From assembly GCF_903652925.1 (NCBI RefSeq), contig NZ_CAHLAR010000009.1:62001-126000 (forward strand): a stretch of DNA of 64,000 bases, given 5' to 3'. The translations under genes and the position numbers were made by a program. Shown one piece after another: positions 8,714-17,638 of this stretch. Source of the stretch: Achromobacter anxifer (GTDB taxonomy: Bacteria > Pseudomonadota > Gammaproteobacteria > Burkholderiales > Burkholderiaceae_B). Under the pieces are notes generated by a model that saw nothing but the letters and a program-made list of their open reading frames with translations, was not told where the DNA came from and did not search any database. Positions within the stretch are counted from its first letter, which is position 1; each line of letters opens with the position of its first letter.

Positions 8714-9439
8714 CTATTCCGTTCTGCCCGCGCCCAGATAGGCGCTGGAAAGCTCCGCGCCTGCGCTGCCCCGCAGCACCTCGCGCGTGCCCTCGAATAC
8801 CGTCTTGCCGTGCTTGAGCACGTAGCCGAAATCGGCCACCCTGAGCGCCAGGCTCGCCATCTGCTCGCTGAGCAGCACGACCCGGCCGCCCTGCGCGCAA
8901 TATTGCTTGATGAAGTCGAATATCTGGGCGACCACGATGGGCGCCAGGCCCAGGGAAGGTTCATCCAACAGGACGCAGCGCGGTTCGTGCAGCGTCGCCA
9001 TCGACAGGATCAGCATCTGCTGCTGCCCGCCGCTCAGGGTTCCCGCCTTCGCGGCGCGGCGCTGCGCCAGGACCGGGAAATTGCCGTACACCTGGTCCAG
9101 CGCGGTCTTGAAGTTGCCCTTGGGCTTGCGGAAATGCCAGGCCGTGATCAGGTTTTCCTCGACCGTGTGCTGGTGAAAGATGCGTCGTCCCTCCATGGCG
9201 TGGGCCAGCCCGCGCCGCGCCCGCTCGTGCGGCGGCAGGCGGGATATGTCCTCTCCGTCCAGCAGGATCTGCCCGCCCTTGATCGGCGTGACGCCGGAAA
9301 TGGCGCGCATCAGCGACGACTTACCGGCGCCATTGGCGCCGATAAGCGCCGTGATGCCGTCAGGGCGCGCCGTCAGGCTGACGCCGCGCACGGCATCGAT
9401 CGCGCCGTAACTCACCTGCAGATTGCGTACTTCAAGCAT
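8714..9439 (-). CDS. Branched-chain-type ABC transporter ATP-binding protein (LivF-like)
   Basis: The second ATPase of a HAAT (Liv) ABC importer, 241 residues from the ATG at 9439. That start is preceded by GAGGAG and overlaps the upstream stop by eight bases; seven extra codons are open in frame but are less likely. Seen: Walker A GANGAGKSSLM, signature LSGGQQQMLIL, Walker B RCVLLDEPSLGLAP and the H-loop region VLLSEQM. LivF-like ATPases normally pair with a LivG-like ATPase, here the C-terminal half of the fusion encoded immediately upstream. The importer sits inside a CoA-catabolic operon, so it probably carries that pathway's carboxylic acid substrate rather than leucine. Confidence 0.93.
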   Translation of the reverse strand: MLEVRNLQVSYGAIDAVRGVSLTARPDGITALIGANGAGKSSLMRAISGVTPIKGGQILLDGEDISRLPPHERARRGLAHAMEGRRIFHQHTVEENLITAWHFRKPKGNFKTALDQVYGNFPVLAQRRAAKAGTLSGGQQQMLILSMATLHEPRCVLLDEPSLGLAPIVVAQIFDFIKQYCAQGGRVVLLSEQMASLALRVADFGYVLKHGKTVFEGTREVLRGSAGAELSSAYLGAGRTE

Positions 9440-11246
9440 GGACCGGCTCCTCGACGCCAAGATAGGCCTGGATGACGGCGGTATCGGCGCGCATGCCGTC
9501 CATGTCGCCCCGGTAGATTTCCTCGCCGGCCTCGAACACGACCACTTCCTCCACCAGCTCGGCCAGGAAATCCATGTGGTGATCGATGATCATGATCGCC
9601 ACGCCATGGTCCCGCGCCAGGCGGACCAGTTTGATCAGGTGGGCCGATTCGACTTCCGACAGCCCGGCGGCAGGCTCGTCCAGCAGCAACAGCTCGGGAT
9701 CGCTGGCCAAGGCCCGCGCCACCTCTGCCAGGCGCTGGATGCCATAGGGCAGTTCGCTCATGATGGCGTCGGCATGCCCCGCCAGCCCAGCCGCCTGCAT
9801 CAGCGCCTCGACCTGGCGCAGCAGCGCGCCTTCTTCGCGCCGCGCGCCCGGCGTATTGAACGCCGCCGCCAGGGCGCCATGCCGGTAGCGGCGATGGGCT
9901 CCCATCAGGATGTTCTCGCGCACCGTGAAACTGGGCACGTTGCGCGGATCCTGGAAGGTCCGCGTGATGCCGGCCTGCGCCACCTTGTGGGCCGGCCAGC
10001 CCGCGATGTCCTGGCCCTTGTAGAGGATGCGGCCGACGGTCGGCGCATAGATGCCGCTGATGACGTTGACCAGCGTGCTCTTGCCCGAACCGTTGGGGCC
10101 GACCAGCGCGGTAATGCTGCCTGCGCGCAGGTCGAGCGAGACGCCGGCCAGCGCGCGCAGGCCGCTGAACTCCATCACCACGCCCTCGACGCGCACCAGC
10201 GCCTGCCCCGTATTCGCGCCCTCGGCCGCCGTCCTGCGCGACAGCGGAGCTTCGGCCGCGCCGCCCGCTGTTGGCCGCAACTGGTCGAACTTGCTGTAGC
10301 GCGTCTGCGTGCGCAGCAAGCCCGCCAGTCCCTTGGGCAGCAAGGTGAAGATGAACACCAGGATCAGGCCGTAGACGATGTACTGGTAGTCGTTGAAGGC
10401 CTGCAACTTCTGCGGCAGGTAGGTGAAAAGCACCGCGCCGTACACCTGCCCCGCCAGCGAGCCCAGGCCGCCCACGATGGACATGACGAGTATCTCGATG
10501 GAACGCATCAGGCCGAAGCTCTCGGGCGTGAGGTAGCCGATCATGTGGGCATAGAATCCTCCGGCCAATCCCGCCAGGCCGCCGCTGATGGCGTAGGCCG
10601 CGCGCTTGACCGCCGCCTGCGAAATGCCTAGCGAACCGGCCGCGATCTCGCTGACATGCACGGCATAGAACGCCCGGCCGAAATGGCTCTTGACGAAGTT
10701 GCGCAGCATCAGCATCACGACCAGCAGCACCACCAGCAGGATCCGGAAGTAGGCGACCGTGTCGATGCTCCAGCCGAAGATCTGCAAGGTGCCGATCTGC
10801 GAGGACGGAATGCCGCGCATGCCCATCACGCCGCCCGTCACCCCGCGCAATTCGCGCGCCAGTTCGTAGACGATCAGTCCGAAGCCCAGCGACATCATCG
10901 CCAGATAGAACTCGCGCACCCGCCCCGCCGGACCGGCCAGCAGCAGTCCGACCGCGGCCGCGGCAAAGGTCGCCAGGACCAGCGCCGCGGGAAATGGCAT
11001 GCCCCAGGATTTCAGCGCAATCGCGCTGGCATAGGCGCCGATGGCGAAGAAGCCGGCATGGCCCAGGGATATCTGGCCATTTATCCCCGTCAGGAGATTG
11101 ATGCCCTGCGCCAGCAGGATATTGATGATGACGAAACTCCACATCTGCACCGTGCCGGTGGCGACGTGGCCGGCGCCTATGGCCAGCGCCACCGCCAGCG
11201 CGCCCAGCGTCCAAGAGTTCGTCAGGAATTGACCGAGCTGTTTCAT
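9432..11246 (-). CDS. Fused Liv-type ABC permease-ATPase (LivM-LivG fusion)
   Basis: A single 604-residue chain combines a membrane permease and an ATPase. Residues 1 to about 330 are LivM-like and hydrophobic, with INILLAQGINLLTGINGQISLGHAGFF-type sequence near the start. Residues of about 370-604 are LivG-like, with Walker A GPNGSGKSTLVN, signature LPYGIQRLAEVARAL and Walker B LLLLDEPAAGLSE. I placed the start at ATG 11246 (MKQLGQF); the frame is open further upstream, but that part is low-complexity sequence antisense-like to LivH. LivH ends five bases before this start. LivM-LivG fusions are known in beta-proteobacteria. The partners are LivH, LivF and the binding protein of the same operon. 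Confidence 0.93.
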   Translation of the reverse strand: MKQLGQFLTNSWTLGALAVALAIGAGHVATGTVQMWSFVIINILLAQGINLLTGINGQISLGHAGFFAIGAYASAIALKSWGMPFPAALVLATFAAAAVGLLLAGPAGRVREFYLAMMSLGFGLIVYELARELRGVTGGVMGMRGIPSSQIGTLQIFGWSIDTVAYFRILLVVLLVVMLMLRNFVKSHFGRAFYAVHVSEIAAGSLGISQAAVKRAAYAISGGLAGLAGGFYAHMIGYLTPESFGLMRSIEILVMSIVGGLGSLAGQVYGAVLFTYLPQKLQAFNDYQYIVYGLILVFIFTLLPKGLAGLLRTQTRYSKFDQLRPTAGGAAEAPLSRRTAAEGANTGQALVRVEGVVMEFSGLRALAGVSLDLRAGSITALVGPNGSGKSTLVNVISGIYAPTVGRILYKGQDIAGWPAHKVAQAGITRTFQDPRNVPSFTVRENILMGAHRRYRHGALAAAFNTPGARREEGALLRQVEALMQAAGLAGHADAIMSELPYGIQRLAEVARALASDPELLLLDEPAAGLSEVESAHLIKLVRLARDHGVAIMIIDHHMDFLAELVEEVVVFEAGEEIYRGDMDGMRADTAVIQAYLGVEEPVHA

Positions 11247-11251
11247 CGTCC

Positions 11252-12151
11252 TCACACCTTCACTGTTTCGCGCTTGCCGAACAGGCCCTGCGGCCGTATC
11301 GTCAACACGCCTATCAAGAGCACGAAAGCCACGACCTCCGCCGCGGCGGGCGACACATAGCCGCCGACCAGCTTCTCCAGCACGCCGAGCGCCAGTCCGC
11401 CCACCAGCGAACCGGACGCGCTGCCCATGCCGCCCATGACGGCCGCCACGAACGCTAGGATCAGCAGATGCAGGCCGAAATTCGGATCCACCGTGCCCGA
11501 CACCTGCGACACCAGGATGCCGGCGATGCCCGCCAGCACGCCGCTCACCAGGTACGAGAAGACCACCACCCGGTAGACGGGTATGCCCATCAGCGCCGCC
11601 AGGTCGCGGTCGTGCGCGACCGCGCGCACGCCGTAGCCCCAGATGGAATGGCGCAGGAACAACTCCATCAGGCCGACGATCACCACGCTGATGACGAACA
11701 CCGCGATGTACTGGAGCGACAGATAGGCGCCCAGGAATTCCACCGTATCCGCACTGCTGAAAAGCACGTCCGGAAACGCGACGGCCTGGGTGCCGAACAG
11801 CCAGCTCGCCACGCCTTGCAGGAATATGCCTATTCCCAGGGTGGAAACCACCCACCCCATGCTGCCGGCGATGCGCCGCGTGGGACGGACCCCGACGACC
11901 TCGACCACCCACAGGATGAAGGCCGTCGCCAGCAGCGACACGCCCACCGCAAGGAACACGTTGACCCCGGCGCCGACCATGACCGCCGTCAGCATCGCGC
12001 CCGCCATCAGCACCGAGCCCTGTCCGAAATTGAGCACCCGGGTGGTCCAGAACGTCAGGTTCAGGCCCAGCCCGATCAGCGCATAGGCGGCGCCCACGCT
12101 GAGTCCCGACACGATCATTTGGATAAAGAAATCCATCTCACCATCATCCAT
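11252..12151 (-). CDS. Branched-chain-type ABC transporter permease (LivH-like)
   Basis: An integral inner-membrane permease of 299 residues, typical for LivH. It is hydrophobic throughout, with the family opening MIVSGLSVGAAYALIGLGLN, the central LMGIPVYRVVVFSYLVSGVLAGIAG and AVMGGMGSASGSLVGGLALG near the C-terminus. Two ATG codons are possible, 12151 and 12136. The second gives the more usual N-terminus (MDFFIQMI), and neither has a strong ribosome site. It lies 51 bases after the binding-protein gene and four bases before the LivM-LivG fusion. Confidence 0.93.
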   Translation of the reverse strand: MDDGEMDFFIQMIVSGLSVGAAYALIGLGLNLTFWTTRVLNFGQGSVLMAGAMLTAVMVGAGVNVFLAVGVSLLATAFILWVVEVVGVRPTRRIAGSMGWVVSTLGIGIFLQGVASWLFGTQAVAFPDVLFSSADTVEFLGAYLSLQYIAVFVISVVIVGLMELFLRHSIWGYGVRAVAHDRDLAALMGIPVYRVVVFSYLVSGVLAGIAGILVSQVSGTVDPNFGLHLLILAFVAAVMGGMGSASGSLVGGLALGVLEKLVGGYVSPAAAEVVAFVLLIGVLTIRPQGLFGKRETVKV

Positions 12152-12202
12152 GCAGGCAGGCGCCGTCCGGCGCCGCAGGGCGCCGGACGCTCGCCGCGCC
12201 GG

Positions 12203-13414
12203 TTACTGGGCGACCGGCTGCAGCCGGACCTTGTCGTCCTGCTTGACGTACTCGAACACCTTCACGCCGTCCGTCTCGATCCCGTGATGCCGGTCCTTCG
12301 AGAAGTTGTACGTAGTGTTGACGCCCGGGTAATCCTTGATCGATTCGATGGCCGCGATGATGGCCTTGGGATCGGTGGAGTTGGCCTGCCGGATGCCTTC
12401 GAACAGCACGTTGGCCGCGTCGTAGCCGTTGGACACCGAGATCGCCATGAACAGCTGCGGATTCTCCGGATCGTTGCCCCACCAGCGGTCGGCGCCGTAC
12501 TTGGCCTTATAGGCCTTGGCGAAGTCCGCCGCGGCCGGGCGCATGGGCTTGCCGAACGCGCCGATCATCGTGCCCAGGGTGCCCAGCGTGAGATCGCCCG
12601 CGCCTTCCTGGTACGGCTGGCCCAGCGCGCCGTTGGACGCGACCAGCGGCACGTTCACGTTGAGGCGCGCCATGGTCCGGCGCAACACCGCCAGGTCCTT
12701 GCCCAGGCCGATGGCGGCAATCGCGTCGACGTTGGCGCGCTTCATGCGCGCCACCTGGGCGGTCATGTCCTGCGCGCCCTGGTTGTAGGAATCGGTGGCG
12801 ACCGGCTTGGCCCCGCCGTTCTTGCCGATGGAGGCGGACAGGTAATCGACGCCGGTCACGCCATAGGCCGTGCTTTCATGCACGATGCCGATGCGCTTGA
12901 AGCGCTTGGCCAGGTACTCGCCCATGGCCACGGCCTCGATGTCGTTCTGCAGGGCGAACGAAAACACGTTGGGCCGGGGCTTTTCGCCGGTCTTCTCGCC
13001 CGCGTAGGTCACGACGGGCGTCTGCGCGATGGGATTCATGTACGGCCGGCCATCGGCCTGGGCCATGTCGATCACCGCCAGGGTCGGACCGCTGCCCGCC
13101 GGGCCGATGATGCCGACGATATCCTTGTTGTCCAGGATGGCGCGCATGTTCTGCACCGCGCGGTCCGGGTTCAGCTGGTCGTCCAGCAGCATCGCGATCT
13201 CGATCTTCTTGCCGTTGATGCCGCCCTTGGCGTTCCATTGCTCGACGGCGAGCTCGACGGCGCGGCGGTTGCCTTCGCCGAATTCGCTATACGGACCGGT
13301 CAGCGCCGACGTCATGCCGATCTTCACGGTATCCGCCGCCATCGCGGATCCCGACACCAAGGCCGCCACCGCGACCGCCAGCCACGCAGGCGTGGGTTTC
13401 CTGTACCAGGACAT
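12203..13414 (-). CDS. Branched-chain-type ABC transporter substrate-binding protein (LivK-like, Peripla_BP_6)
   Basis: A periplasmic receptor of 403 residues with a signal peptide (WLAVAVAALVSGSAMA-A, cleavage near residue 27). The mature part begins DTVKIGMTSALTGPYSEFG, the standard opening of type I Liv-family receptors, and continues AVELAVEQWNAKGGINGKKIE. The ATG at 13414 has an excellent ribosome site, AGGAGG seven bases upstream. Later members of this family in aromatic- and acyl-catabolic operons bind aromatic or branched acids, which fits the operon better than amino acids, but the ligand is not readable. The receptor gene is the first of the four transporter genes in transcription order. 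Confidence 0.93.
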   Translation of the reverse strand: MSWYRKPTPAWLAVAVAALVSGSAMAADTVKIGMTSALTGPYSEFGEGNRRAVELAVEQWNAKGGINGKKIEIAMLLDDQLNPDRAVQNMRAILDNKDIVGIIGPAGSGPTLAVIDMAQADGRPYMNPIAQTPVVTYAGEKTGEKPRPNVFSFALQNDIEAVAMGEYLAKRFKRIGIVHESTAYGVTGVDYLSASIGKNGGAKPVATDSYNQGAQDMTAQVARMKRANVDAIAAIGLGKDLAVLRRTMARLNVNVPLVASNGALGQPYQEGAGDLTLGTLGTMIGAFGKPMRPAAADFAKAYKAKYGADRWWGNDPENPQLFMAISVSNGYDAANVLFEGIRQANSTDPKAIIAAIESIKDYPGVNTTYNFSKDRHHGIETDGVKVFEYVKQDDKVRLQPVAQ

Positions 13415-13486
13415 GTTGTCTCCTCCTAGGTTCTTGCACGTTGTAGTGAGGCGCCCCGATGTCGCGCGGCGCCATCCACTGGCCTC

Positions 13487-14845
13487 TCAGCGGGCCGTCT
13501 GGATCTCTTTGAAAGCGGCGAGGACATCGCCCAGGTCCGCATCCGGCAGCGCGGCGGCGAACCGTTCGATGCGGTCATAGGCGCGCGGCGCCACGCCGGT
13601 CTCCTCGCCGATGCCGCGTATCAGCGCCGAGACGCGCGCCCGGTCATAGCTGTACTCGGTGTGATCGGTGTCCATGCGCACCACCACGGGCTCGTCCTCG
13701 CCCTCCAGCTCCGCCTCGATGCGGCAGGCCAGCAGGCCCAGCGAGCCGTCGGCATGCAGCCTGATCCGCGGGATCAGGCCCGCGACCGCGGCATCGTCGA
13801 ACTGCGCCATGCGCGCGATCGTCGGAGTCCCGTGCAGCAAGGTCGTGGCCACGCAGAACTGCGTGCTCATCAGCGTTCCGGAGATGCTCTGGAACGGGCC
13901 TTCCTTGTCCATGCCCGCATAGCCCACGACGGTGGGGTTGAGGTGCACGCGCAGGGTCTTCACAGCCTGGGCGCGCGCGCCCAGTTGATCGCGCAGCTGC
14001 AGGCAGGCGCGGACCGGCGTCTGGTTGAGCGCGCAGACCGGATAGGGTTTGAACGTCACCTTGAGCAAGGACCAGTCCTGACCCAAGCGGCCGGCAATGG
14101 CGGCGGCGTCGCATTCCTCCCGGACAAAGGCCCGCACAAAGCCGGACCTGCCTTCGAAGGCGCCGTCCGCCGAGACCGATCCGCGGGCGGCCAGCGTTGC
14201 CGCTGCCAGCCCGTTGCGCCCCGCCATGCCGACCTGGTAGCGCCACTCGTCGGTGCCGTCGCCGAAGGACTGCAGGATGCCGCCGCTGAACGAAGCGGCA
14301 TTGGACAAGGCCGCCGCGGTCCGGTCCGCCGGCAAACGCCACAGACGGGCGACGGCCGCTGCCGCGGCGATCGTGCCGTACAGCGGCGAAGCGCGCAGGC
14401 CTGCGGCGGTCGTGCGGGCCGAATAGGCGGACTCCAGCGCGCCGCCGACCTCGTAACCCGCCACCAGCGCCGGCAGGAAGTCGGCCATGGCGCCTTCACC
14501 TTGTTCCACCAGCGCGGTCAGGAGCGGCAGCAGGATCGCGCCGAAATGCGCCACGCCGCAAGTGTCCTCCTGGGCCCGCCCGTGGAACAGCGCGGCATTG
14601 GCCAGCGCCGCGCCGGCCACGGTGCTGCGGCGGCCGCTGCCCAGCAGCGAGGCGCCGCCTGGACGCTCGCCGTCCATGGCCAGGACGGCGCTTTCGGCCA
14701 CCCCGAAGAACGGCGTCGGGTATGAACCCAAGGCGATGCCGTAGCCGTTGAGCACGCAGGCGCGGGCCTTCTCGATCACCGGCGCCGGCAGGTTCTCGAC
14801 GCTCAGGTTCGTCGAAAAGATTGCGAATTTGCTGGCCAAGCTCAT
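13487..14845 (-). CDS. MmgE/PrpD family protein (2-methylcitrate dehydratase-like)
   Basis: A soluble protein of 452 residues, matching the MmgE/PrpD family in length. Recognisable elements are VLNGYGIALGS near the start, ALANAALFHGRAQEDT (family 'N.....h.ld.Ddt'), ALSNAASFSGGILQSFGDGTDEW and FKPYPVCALNQTPVRACLQL. Family members include PrpD, which dehydrates 2-methylcitrate, and cis-aconitate decarboxylase. Its place between a CoA ligase and the Liv-type importer suggests a hydration, dehydration or isomerisation step on a carboxylic acid of this pathway. A ribosome site GGGGGAG precedes the ATG at 14845. The reaction cannot be specified. Confidence 0.85.
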   Translation of the reverse strand: MSLASKFAIFSTNLSVENLPAPVIEKARACVLNGYGIALGSYPTPFFGVAESAVLAMDGERPGGASLLGSGRRSTVAGAALANAALFHGRAQEDTCGVAHFGAILLPLLTALVEQGEGAMADFLPALVAGYEVGGALESAYSARTTAAGLRASPLYGTIAAAAAVARLWRLPADRTAAALSNAASFSGGILQSFGDGTDEWRYQVGMAGRNGLAAATLAARGSVSADGAFEGRSGFVRAFVREECDAAAIAGRLGQDWSLLKVTFKPYPVCALNQTPVRACLQLRDQLGARAQAVKTLRVHLNPTVVGYAGMDKEGPFQSISGTLMSTQFCVATTLLHGTPTIARMAQFDDAAVAGLIPRIRLHADGSLGLLACRIEAELEGEDEPVVVRMDTDHTEYSYDRARVSALIRGIGEETGVAPRAYDRIERFAAALPDADLGDVLAAFKEIQTAR

Positions 14846-14890
14846 GCTGTCTCCCCCTGTTTTCTCGTGCCTTTCCCCCCTGCTGCGGGA

Positions 14891-16384
14891 TCAGGCGTTG
14901 TAGCGGTCCCGCAGCACCCGCTTGAGGACCTTGCCGGACGGGTTGCGCGGCAACTCGTCCACCACTTTCAGTTCCCGCGGCACCTTGAAGTTGGCCACGC
15001 GCTTGCGGCAGTGGCGGTCCAGCTCTTCCAGCGTCAGCGTGTGTCCCGGATTGAGCACCACCACCGCGGTGATGCGCTCCCCCCATTGCTCGTCATGCAC
15101 GCCGATGACCGCGGCTTCGGCGATCTGCGGCATCTCGTACAGCACCGCCTCGACTTCGCTGGACGCCACGTTTTCCGCGCCGGTCAGAATCATGTCCTTA
15201 GTCCTGTCGGTGACGAACAGAAAGCCTTCGTCGTCCAGGTAGCCCACGTCGCCGCTGCGCAGCCAGTCGCCAAAGTAGGCTTCGGCGGTTTTCTCGGGCG
15301 CGTTCCAATAGCCCTTGGTCACCTTGGGCCCGCGCACGCAGATCTCGCCCTTCTCGCCGGCGGGCAACCAGCGGCCTTCGTTGTCGGCGATGCGGATTTC
15401 CACGTGCGGCAGCGCCCGCCCGGTGGAACCGATCTTCTCGATTTCCCGTCCTGGCTCCATCAGCGTGTCGCCGCTGCAGGTTTCCGTCATGCCGAAGCCG
15501 TCGATGAAGCGGCCCCGCGTAAACACGCGGGTGAAGTCGCGGATGCGGGACTCGGGCGTTTTCTCGCCGCCGGCGATGCACCAACCAAAGGTATCCAGGG
15601 CGTAGCGCTCCGGGTTCTGCACGGCCAGCACGCGGCTCAGCATGACGGGCGCCATCCAGCCGCAAGTCAGACGGTGCCGTTCAATGGAGGCAAGCACTGC
15701 TTCGGGATCGAATTCACGGTGCACGCACAGCGTTCCCCCTACCCACAACACGGCGATGCCGGGCAGGTCGAAGGCGCCGACGTGATAGAGCGGGCCCACC
15801 ACCAGCAGCCGCTCCCGGTGCGTCAGGCCCAGCGCGATCACGTGGTCGATGGACTTCCAGTGGATGTTGCCGTAGGTGTGCATCACGCCCTTCGGACGCG
15901 AGGTGGTGCCGGACGTGTACATCAGCCGCACCAGGTCGTCCTCCGCCGCGGCGGCCTGCTCGGGCACGGCCAGCCCCGGCTTGCCCAGGCGGCGCGAGTC
16001 GGCCTGCGCCGCCGCGTCGAGCACGATCTTGAGCACCTCCAGCGCGGCCACCTCCTTGAATTCCTCGTCCACGAACAACAGCTTGGCGCGGGCGTCGGCA
16101 AGAATGTAGCCAGCCTCCGGCGCCGCCAGCCGGTAGTTGATCGGCAGGAACACCGCGCCCAGGTAGCTGGCGGCAAACGCCAGTTCCAGGAAGGCTGCGC
16201 TGTTTTTCATGAACAGCGCCACCACGTCGTTGCGGCCTATGCCATGCGATTGCAGCAAGGCCGCCGCCTGGCGGATGCGGTCGTGGAAATCCGCGTAGCC
16301 GATCGCTTCGTCGCGAAAGATGATGGCTGCGCTATCGGGTGCGCGCCGCGCGTGATAGGCGATGGCTGCGCTCAGATTGAACAT
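14891..16384 (-). CDS. Acyl-CoA synthetase (AMP-forming, ANL superfamily)
   Basis: A CoA ligase of 497 residues that would activate a carboxylic acid via an acyl-adenylate. Seen: P-loop-like A3 motif MYTSGTTSRPKGVMHTYGN, the acyl-binding region GWCIAGGEKTP, the A5 motif DGFGMTETCSG, the A7-A8 hinge SGDVGYLDDEGFLFVTDRTKDM and the catalytic Lys in RNPSGKVLKR near the C-terminus. It is the same size as short-, medium-chain or aromatic acyl-CoA ligases rather than long-chain FadD (about 560). It probably activates the acid brought in by the Liv-type importer encoded downstream. Confidence 0.92.
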   Translation of the reverse strand: MFNLSAAIAYHARRAPDSAAIIFRDEAIGYADFHDRIRQAAALLQSHGIGRNDVVALFMKNSAAFLELAFAASYLGAVFLPINYRLAAPEAGYILADARAKLLFVDEEFKEVAALEVLKIVLDAAAQADSRRLGKPGLAVPEQAAAAEDDLVRLMYTSGTTSRPKGVMHTYGNIHWKSIDHVIALGLTHRERLLVVGPLYHVGAFDLPGIAVLWVGGTLCVHREFDPEAVLASIERHRLTCGWMAPVMLSRVLAVQNPERYALDTFGWCIAGGEKTPESRIRDFTRVFTRGRFIDGFGMTETCSGDTLMEPGREIEKIGSTGRALPHVEIRIADNEGRWLPAGEKGEICVRGPKVTKGYWNAPEKTAEAYFGDWLRSGDVGYLDDEGFLFVTDRTKDMILTGAENVASSEVEAVLYEMPQIAEAAVIGVHDEQWGERITAVVVLNPGHTLTLEELDRHCRKRVANFKVPRELKVVDELPRNPSGKVLKRVLRDRYNA

Positions 16385-16457
16385 GGTGTCTCTCCCTTGG
16401 GTGGCGGCTCGGCGCGGGTGGCGGCCTGGGCCGGTCCCGCGTCTCGATTGTGCAGTT

Positions 16458-17633
16458 TCAGTACGACTTCGGCATGCCGAGATCGTGGATGGCGATGTAG
16501 TTCAGGATCATCTCTTCCGACACCGGCGCGAACTTGAACAGCCGGGCATCGCGCCACAGGCGCTCGACGTGGAATTCACGCGCGTAGCCCATGCCCCCCA
16601 TGGTCTGCATGCTGCGTTCGATGGCGTGGCTGGCGGCCTGCGATCCTATCAGCTTGGCGATGTTGGCCTCGGAGCCATACGGCAGCCCCTGGTCGCACAG
16701 CGATGCCGCATTCAGGTTCATGAGACGGGCGCACTGCAGCTCCGCGTGCGACTGCGCCAAGGGGAACTGCAGGCCCTGGTAGGCGCTGATGGGCTTGCCG
16801 CCGAACACCTTGCGGTCATTGGCGTACTGCACCGCCAGGCGCTCCGCCAGCCGGCCCGCGCCGACCAGGCTGGCCGTGGTCACGATGCGCTCGGTGTTGA
16901 GCACGTCCAGCAGTTCGCGAAAGCCCTTGTCCAGCGTGCCCACCAGTTCATGCGCCTCGATGCGCACATTGTCGAAGAACACCGAGCAGGCGCTGAGGGT
17001 CTGCGTGCCCACTTTCTCGATGGCCGAATAGCTCAGACCCTCGCGCTCGACGTCGATCATGAACATGGAGATCCCGTCGGTGGGACGCGCGCCCTCGACC
17101 GGCTTGGCGGTGCGCGCCACGACCAGCATCTTCTGCGCCGCGTCCACGGCGGTGATCCAGATCTTGCGCCCGTCCAGCCGCCAGCTGCCGTCGGGCTGGG
17201 CCGCCGCGTAGCTCTTCATCGCCAGCGTGTTGGTGCCCGCGTCGGGCTCGGTGAGCGCCATGCAGAAATTGATCTCGCCGCTGGTCAGTCCAGGCAACAG
17301 CTCGCGCTTCATCTGTTCGCTGCCGAACTTGGAGATCGGCACGCCGCCAAAGATCGGATTGATCATGAACAGCTGGCCCAGGGTCGAACCGCCGCCCCCG
17401 GCGGAAAGCTCTTCGACGATCAGCGCCAGTTCCACCATGCCCAGGCCGGAGCCGCCGTGCTCCTCCGGCAAGGCCGCCCCCGCCAAACCCGCCTCGCAGA
17501 TGGCCTGCCAGCATTCCTGGGGGAACGCGTTCTTGCGGTCCTGTTCATACCAATATTCCACGCCATACGTTTCACCGATGCGGCGCGCGGTCTCGACGAT
17601 CAGCTTCTGCTCGTCCGAAAGCGAAAAGTCCAT
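16458..17633 (-). CDS. Acyl-CoA dehydrogenase
   Basis: An FAD-dependent dehydrogenase of 391 residues that introduces an alpha-beta double bond into an acyl-CoA and passes electrons to ETF. Seen: ALTEPDAGTNTLAMKSYAA (FAD/substrate region), WITAVDAAQKML, SAYQGLQFPLAQSHAEL and a C-terminal MQTMGGMGYAREFHVERLWRDARLFK. The usual C-terminal 'EGT' catalytic Glu is replaced by PVS, but a Glu is present in NTERIV, the position used by isovaleryl- and long-chain-type enzymes. That comparison is from memory and needs an alignment. Ribosome site AAGGA lies eight bases before the ATG at 17633. Confidence 0.92.
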   Translation of the reverse strand: MDFSLSDEQKLIVETARRIGETYGVEYWYEQDRKNAFPQECWQAICEAGLAGAALPEEHGGSGLGMVELALIVEELSAGGGGSTLGQLFMINPIFGGVPISKFGSEQMKRELLPGLTSGEINFCMALTEPDAGTNTLAMKSYAAAQPDGSWRLDGRKIWITAVDAAQKMLVVARTAKPVEGARPTDGISMFMIDVEREGLSYSAIEKVGTQTLSACSVFFDNVRIEAHELVGTLDKGFRELLDVLNTERIVTTASLVGAGRLAERLAVQYANDRKVFGGKPISAYQGLQFPLAQSHAELQCARLMNLNAASLCDQGLPYGSEANIAKLIGSQAASHAIERSMQTMGGMGYAREFHVERLWRDARLFKFAPVSEEMILNYIAIHDLGMPKSY

Positions 17634-17638
17634 GAAGT

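Noticed and set aside
7355-9475. A + strand open frame of about 706 codons
   Set aside because: It is antisense to the E3 and LivF-like genes, both of which have full sets of family motifs.
11247-11912. Upstream extension of the LivM-LivG frame by about 220 codons
   Set aside because: The extension lies inside the LivH gene in another frame, with Arg/Gly-rich shadow sequence. A proper LivM start exists at 11246.
11468-13429. A + strand open frame of about 653 codons
   Set aside because: It is antisense to LivH and the binding-protein gene; the composition is His/Arg/Ala/Gly-rich without a domain.
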